Below are positions 8,018-10,407 of a DNA stretch of 10,407 nucleotides, one piece after another. How positions within the stretch are numbered: position 1 is the first letter of the stretch; the number at the start of each line of letters is the position of its first letter. The position numbers were made by a program, and so were the translations under genes. A model generated the notes under the pieces. It saw nothing but the letters and a program-made list of their open reading frames with translations, was not told the origin of the DNA and did no database searches. Origin of the DNA: Treponema sp. (GTDB taxonomy: Bacteria; Spirochaetota; Spirochaetia; Treponematales; Treponemataceae); assembly GCA_031290005.1 (NCBI GenBank), contig JAITOJ010000115.1, positions 1-10,407 on the forward strand, read 5' to 3'.

Positions 8018-9135
8018 CCGCGCTTGCCTTTGCCGCGGCGATTGCCGCCTGCGCCGCCACGCCCGACCCCGCCGGTTTGATGCGGGACATCTCTCCGATG
8101 GCGCTGGCGGCGGATATGGGGGCGGGGGTGAACATCGGCAACACCCTGGACTCAATCTGGGACGGCCCCAGCCCCGCCATGGAAACCGGCTGGGGCAATC
8201 CGGCAATCACCAGAGGGTTCATCGCCGCCCTCAGGAATCACGGCTATCGTACGGTCCGCCTCCCGGTCACCTGGGCTGAACACCTGGGGGCTGCGCCGGA
8301 CTACGTCATTGAGGAAAGCTGGCTTGCCCGGGTGGAAGAGGTGGCATCCTGGTGTCTGGACGAGGGCCTGTATGTGGTGGTGAACCTGCACCACGACGGC
8401 GGGGACAGCGAAGAAAGCTGGATAAAAGACGCCGCCGCGGACGCCGACAGGATTACGCGGAAGTTTACCGCGGTCTGGGCGCAGATTGCGGACCGGTTCA
8501 GGGACGCGCCGGATTATCTGGTCTTTGAGGCCATGAACGAAGTGGGTTTTGACAGCCTCTCCCTGGGGGACGCCCAAACCCTGCTCGCCCGGCTCAATCA
8601 GGCGTTCGTGGACACGGTGCGCGCCTCCGGGGGCAACAACGCCGTCCGCTGGCTGCTGGCGGCGGGGTACTGGACAGACATCGACCGCACCTGCGACAGC
8701 CGGTACCGTCTGCCCGCGGACGGGCAAAACCGCATCCTTCTTTCAGTGCACTATTACACGCCCTCCACGTTCTGCATCGCGGACGCGCCGAACAACAGTT
8801 GGGGCTTCCGGGCCGATTGGGGGACCGCGGCGGATTATGCGGAACTCGCCGCACAGTTTGACAAACTGAACGCGCGCTTTACCAGCCAGGGCGTCCCCGT
8901 TGTGCTGGGGGAATATGGCGTGACCAAGAAAAACAAGGACGAAGCGAGCCGCGTCAAGTGGATGACCGCGGTCACCCAAATCTGCCTGGACAACGGCATC
9001 TGCCCGGTCCTCTGGGACACCGGCGGTGAAATCAGCCGCACCGCGCCCTATGCCATGAGCAATTCTTTACAAACAGTGATGACCGCGCCCCGGCGGATAT
9101 ACTTCGAGAACTTATATATAGAGAAGAATAGATGA
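7966..9135 (+). CDS. GH5 (probably subfamily 4) endo-beta-1,4-glucanase, lipoprotein
   Basis: This 389-residue glycoside hydrolase family 5 enzyme is a retaining endo-glucanase. Motifs in order are NIGNTLD (56-62), ETGWGNP (73-79), VRLPVTW (97-103), NLHHDGG (140-146), the acid/base Glu192 in AMNEV, HYYTP (262-266), the nucleophile Glu316 in VVLGEYG, and Trp350 in VLWDTGG. This set is typical of GH5_4, whose members cut xyloglucan, beta-glucan or carboxymethyl-cellulose. A lipoprotein signal ends at Cys29 (lipobox IAAC), so the protein is probably anchored. The ATG at 7966 is the only in-frame ATG that keeps this signal. It has no good ribosome-binding site and lies inside the barrel gene, so translation is probably coupled to that gene. 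The next ATG (8080) would remove the signal. The catalytic domain is complete and no accessory module is present. Confidence 0.92.
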   Translation: MDHRQRADFHGLWHLPVAALAFAAAIAACAATPDPAGLMRDISPMALAADMGAGVNIGNTLDSIWDGPSPAMETGWGNPAITRGFIAALRNHGYRTVRLPVTWAEHLGAAPDYVIEESWLARVEEVASWCLDEGLYVVVNLHHDGGDSEESWIKDAAADADRITRKFTAVWAQIADRFRDAPDYLVFEAMNEVGFDSLSLGDAQTLLARLNQAFVDTVRASGGNNAVRWLLAAGYWTDIDRTCDSRYRLPADGQNRILLSVHYYTPSTFCIADAPNNSWGFRADWGTAADYAELAAQFDKLNARFTSQGVPVVLGEYGVTKKNKDEASRVKWMTAVTQICLDNGICPVLWDTGGEISRTAPYAMSNSLQTVMTAPRRIYFENLYIEKNR

Positions 9136-9181
9136 ATAGAGAGGGGCGGCTTTCGATGGCTTTGGGGGGTTCCACCCGTCC

Positions 9182-9199
9182 GATTGTGTATACCCAATC
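9182..9199. promoter_or_regulatory. operator-like 18-bp palindrome
   Basis: GATTG and CAATC flank a central GTATAC, giving an 18-bp dyad with eight of nine base pairs matched (the one mismatch is T9187 opposite C9194). It starts 46 bases after the GH5 stop codon. Even-length symmetry without a loop is more like a dimeric-regulator site than a terminator, and no T-run follows. With a single copy, function is not shown. Confidence 0.35.
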
Positions 9200-9240
9200 C
9201 GCCCAGAAACGGTGTGCGCTTTCCCTGCAATAGCAATACC

Positions 9241-9326
9241 AGTATCAGCCTGATACTATTATTAGTATTAGGCTGATACTAGTATTAGTATTAGCTTGAT
9301 ACTATTATTAGTATCAGGCTGATACT
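9241..9326. repeat. tandem array of four 17-bp palindromes at 23-bp period
   Basis: Four 17-bp palindromic units, consensus AGTATYAGSCTGATACT, start at 9241, 9264, 9287 and 9310, exactly 23 bases apart. They are separated by six-base joiners (ATTATT, AGTATT, ATTATT). Units 1 and 4 are perfect inverted repeats and exact reverse complements of each other; units 2 and 3 carry small changes. The array is bounded by the same eight bases, GCAATACC, at 9233-9240 and 9332-9339. It could be a multi-site operator, a mobile palindromic repeat or a minisatellite. Confidence 0.92.
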
Positions 9327-9354
9327 AGTAGGCAATACCGGAGGAACACGCATT

Positions 9355-9400
9355 GCAATTCCCTGGGGTAGTGTGAGGCAGTTCCCTGGGATAGTGGGAA
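9355..9400. repeat. two-copy direct repeat, 23-bp unit
   Basis: Two adjacent 23-base copies (9355-9377 and 9378-9400) agree at about 19 positions. Both carry GCA-x-TTCCCTGGG followed by TAGTG. They are not palindromic and are unrelated in sequence to the array before them, yet have the same unit length. They end 62 bases before the methyltransferase start codon. Confidence 0.75.
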
Positions 9401-9462
9401 GTGTGGGTGGACGAAGGATTGGATACTAGACAAAAAAATAATACGGATTTATAGTTACAAAC

Positions 9463-10407
9463 ATGGGTAACGAAACCTTACAAGCTGCCGCCAAGGCAAA
9501 AAATGACGAGTTCTATACTCAAATCTCGGATATAGCGAATGAATGTTCCCATTACAAGGGGCATTTTAAGGGCAAAACTATTTTTTGTAACTGCGACGAC
9601 CCGTATGAGAGCGAGTTTTTCAAATACTTTGCAATGAGTTTCAATCACATGGGGCTGAAAAAACTGCTTGCCAGTTGCTATATTGGATCGCCTATTGCCA
9701 ACACGCAGTTGTCGCTTTTTGATTATGAGAGCGCGGAAAATAAGACTACGAAATCACCGCATAAAATCGAAATAACCGAAGTAACCGATGAAAATGTGGA
9801 CGGCGCTGTTGACATGGCCGATGTCGAACTTCTTTTACGAAACAGGAAAAACTACTTGACACGCTTAGAGGGTGATGGGGATTTTCGCTCGCCTGAATGT
9901 ATAGAAATGCTCAAAGAGGCGGATTTTGTAGTTACTAATCCGCCGTTTTCTCTTTTCCGCGAATATGTGGCGCAACTCATGGAATATGACAAAAAGTTTT
10001 TGATAATCGGGAATAAAAATGCCATAACATATAAAGAAATTTTTAAGCTGATAAAAGAAAACAAAATGTGGATAGGACGTATGCCTATGGGTACCGATAT
10101 GTTGTTTAATGTACCGGAAAAATACTCAAAAAACTTTCTTGAAAATAAGAAAAAAGGGAGCGCGTATAGAATTGTAAACGGCGTGATTAAAGGCCGGTCG
10201 CAGGCGTGCTGGTTTACTAATATTGACCATAAAAAACGCCACGAAAAATTTGAGTTGTATAAAAAATACACACCGGAAGAATATCCGCATTATGATAATT
10301 ACGATGCAATAGAAGTTGCAAAAACGATAGAAATTCCCAAGGATTACGATGGGGTAATGGGTGTGCCTATTTCTTTTTTGGATAAATATAATCCAGATCA
10401 ATTTGAA
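9463..10407 (+). CDS. EcoRI-family adenine-specific DNA methyltransferase (3' end outside window)
   Basis: An open frame of 315 codons runs from the ATG at 9463 off the window end without a stop. It resembles the EcoRI-type adenine-N6 methyltransferase family (Pfam EcoRI_methylase), which transfers a methyl group from S-adenosylmethionine to adenine in a restriction site. Visible hallmarks are KNDEFYTQ-x2-DI near the N-terminus, NCDDPYES (residue 43 on), FFKYFAMSFN-x3-LKKLL, the catalytic motif NPPF at residues 159-162, and the following FLIIGNKNAITYKEIF segment. M.EcoRI is a little over 320 residues, so most of the protein is present. An in-frame stop at 9439 limits any longer start, and no clear ribosome-binding site precedes the ATG. 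Base composition (sampled lines from 28 to 43% G+C) is well below the operon upstream (about 60%), which suggests horizontal acquisition. A partner endonuclease, if any, would lie beyond the window; otherwise it is an orphan methylase. Confidence 0.88.
   Translation, partial: MGNETLQAAAKAKNDEFYTQISDIANECSHYKGHFKGKTIFCNCDDPYESEFFKYFAMSFNHMGLKKLLASCYIGSPIANTQLSLFDYESAENKTTKSPHKIEITEVTDENVDGAVDMADVELLLRNRKNYLTRLEGDGDFRSPECIEMLKEADFVVTNPPFSLFREYVAQLMEYDKKFLIIGNKNAITYKEIFKLIKENKMWIGRMPMGTDMLFNVPEKYSKNFLENKKKGSAYRIVNGVIKGRSQACWFTNIDHKKRHEKFELYKKYTPEEYPHYDNYDAIEVAKTIEIPKDYDGVMGVPISFLDKYNPDQFE

Larger units (their letters stand above)
9136..9462. other. non-coding stretch rich in short repeats
   Basis: No credible gene lies in these 327 bases on either strand. 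The stretch holds a near-perfect palindrome soon after the GH5 stop, a four-unit array of AT-rich palindromes, and a two-unit GC-richer direct repeat. Then about 60 bases of AT-rich DNA lead into the methyltransferase gene. No terminator with a clear stem and T-run was found for the GH5 operon. No obvious promoter or ribosome-binding site was found for the methyltransferase. This is also where base composition drops from high to low GC. Confidence 0.7.

Noticed and set aside
8077..8082. Downstream TTG/ATG as the GH5 start
   Set aside because: It would remove the clear lipoprotein signal ending at Cys29. A secreted location is expected for this enzyme, so 7966 was kept despite its weak ribosome-binding site.

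Overview
The window reads as a chromosomal piece from a GC-rich, polysaccharide-degrading bacterium with an outer membrane. A spirochaete of the Treponema group, such as a gut or rumen treponeme, is my best guess. The reasons are the style of the lipoprotein signals (cysteines after short lipoboxes such as AVSC, FSGC and IAAC), two outer-membrane barrel proteins with no SusC/SusD pair, and the enzyme content. The taxonomic call is inference; no marker gene is present.

Layout. Positions 1-259 hold a 21-base poly-C tract and no gene I can support. An aldo/keto reductase with a C-terminal two-cluster ferredoxin module follows (260-1276). Then comes a same-strand block: a lipoprotein GH74 xyloglucanase (1367-3784), an array of 23-bp palindromic repeats (3791-3928), a lipoprotein with apparent carbohydrate-binding-like beta domains (3973-4953), two paralogous signal-peptide beta-barrel proteins (4994-6457 and 6470-8017), and a lipoprotein GH5 (probably subfamily 4) endo-glucanase (7966-9135) whose start overlaps the end of the second barrel gene. 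A 327-base non-coding stretch (9136-9462) follows. It carries an operator-like palindrome and two further tandem repeats, both again with a 23-bp period. The window ends inside an EcoRI-type adenine methyltransferase gene (9463 onwards) with clearly lower GC.

How the genes may work together. GH74 and GH5_4 enzymes both commonly attack xyloglucan and related beta-1,4-glucans. Both enzymes here look membrane-anchored, with a probable binding lipoprotein and two barrel proteins between them. The simplest reading is a xyloglucan/beta-glucan capture, cleavage and outer-membrane uptake locus, functionally comparable to a Bacteroidetes utilisation locus but built from different parts. The debranching glycosidases and inner-membrane transporter such a pathway needs are not in the window. 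The reductase may be unrelated.

The least explained feature is that three sequence-unrelated tandem repeats in the intergenic DNA share an exact 23-bp period and bracket the 3973-9135 gene block. No tRNA, rRNA, CRISPR array, transposase or convincing rho-independent terminator was seen.
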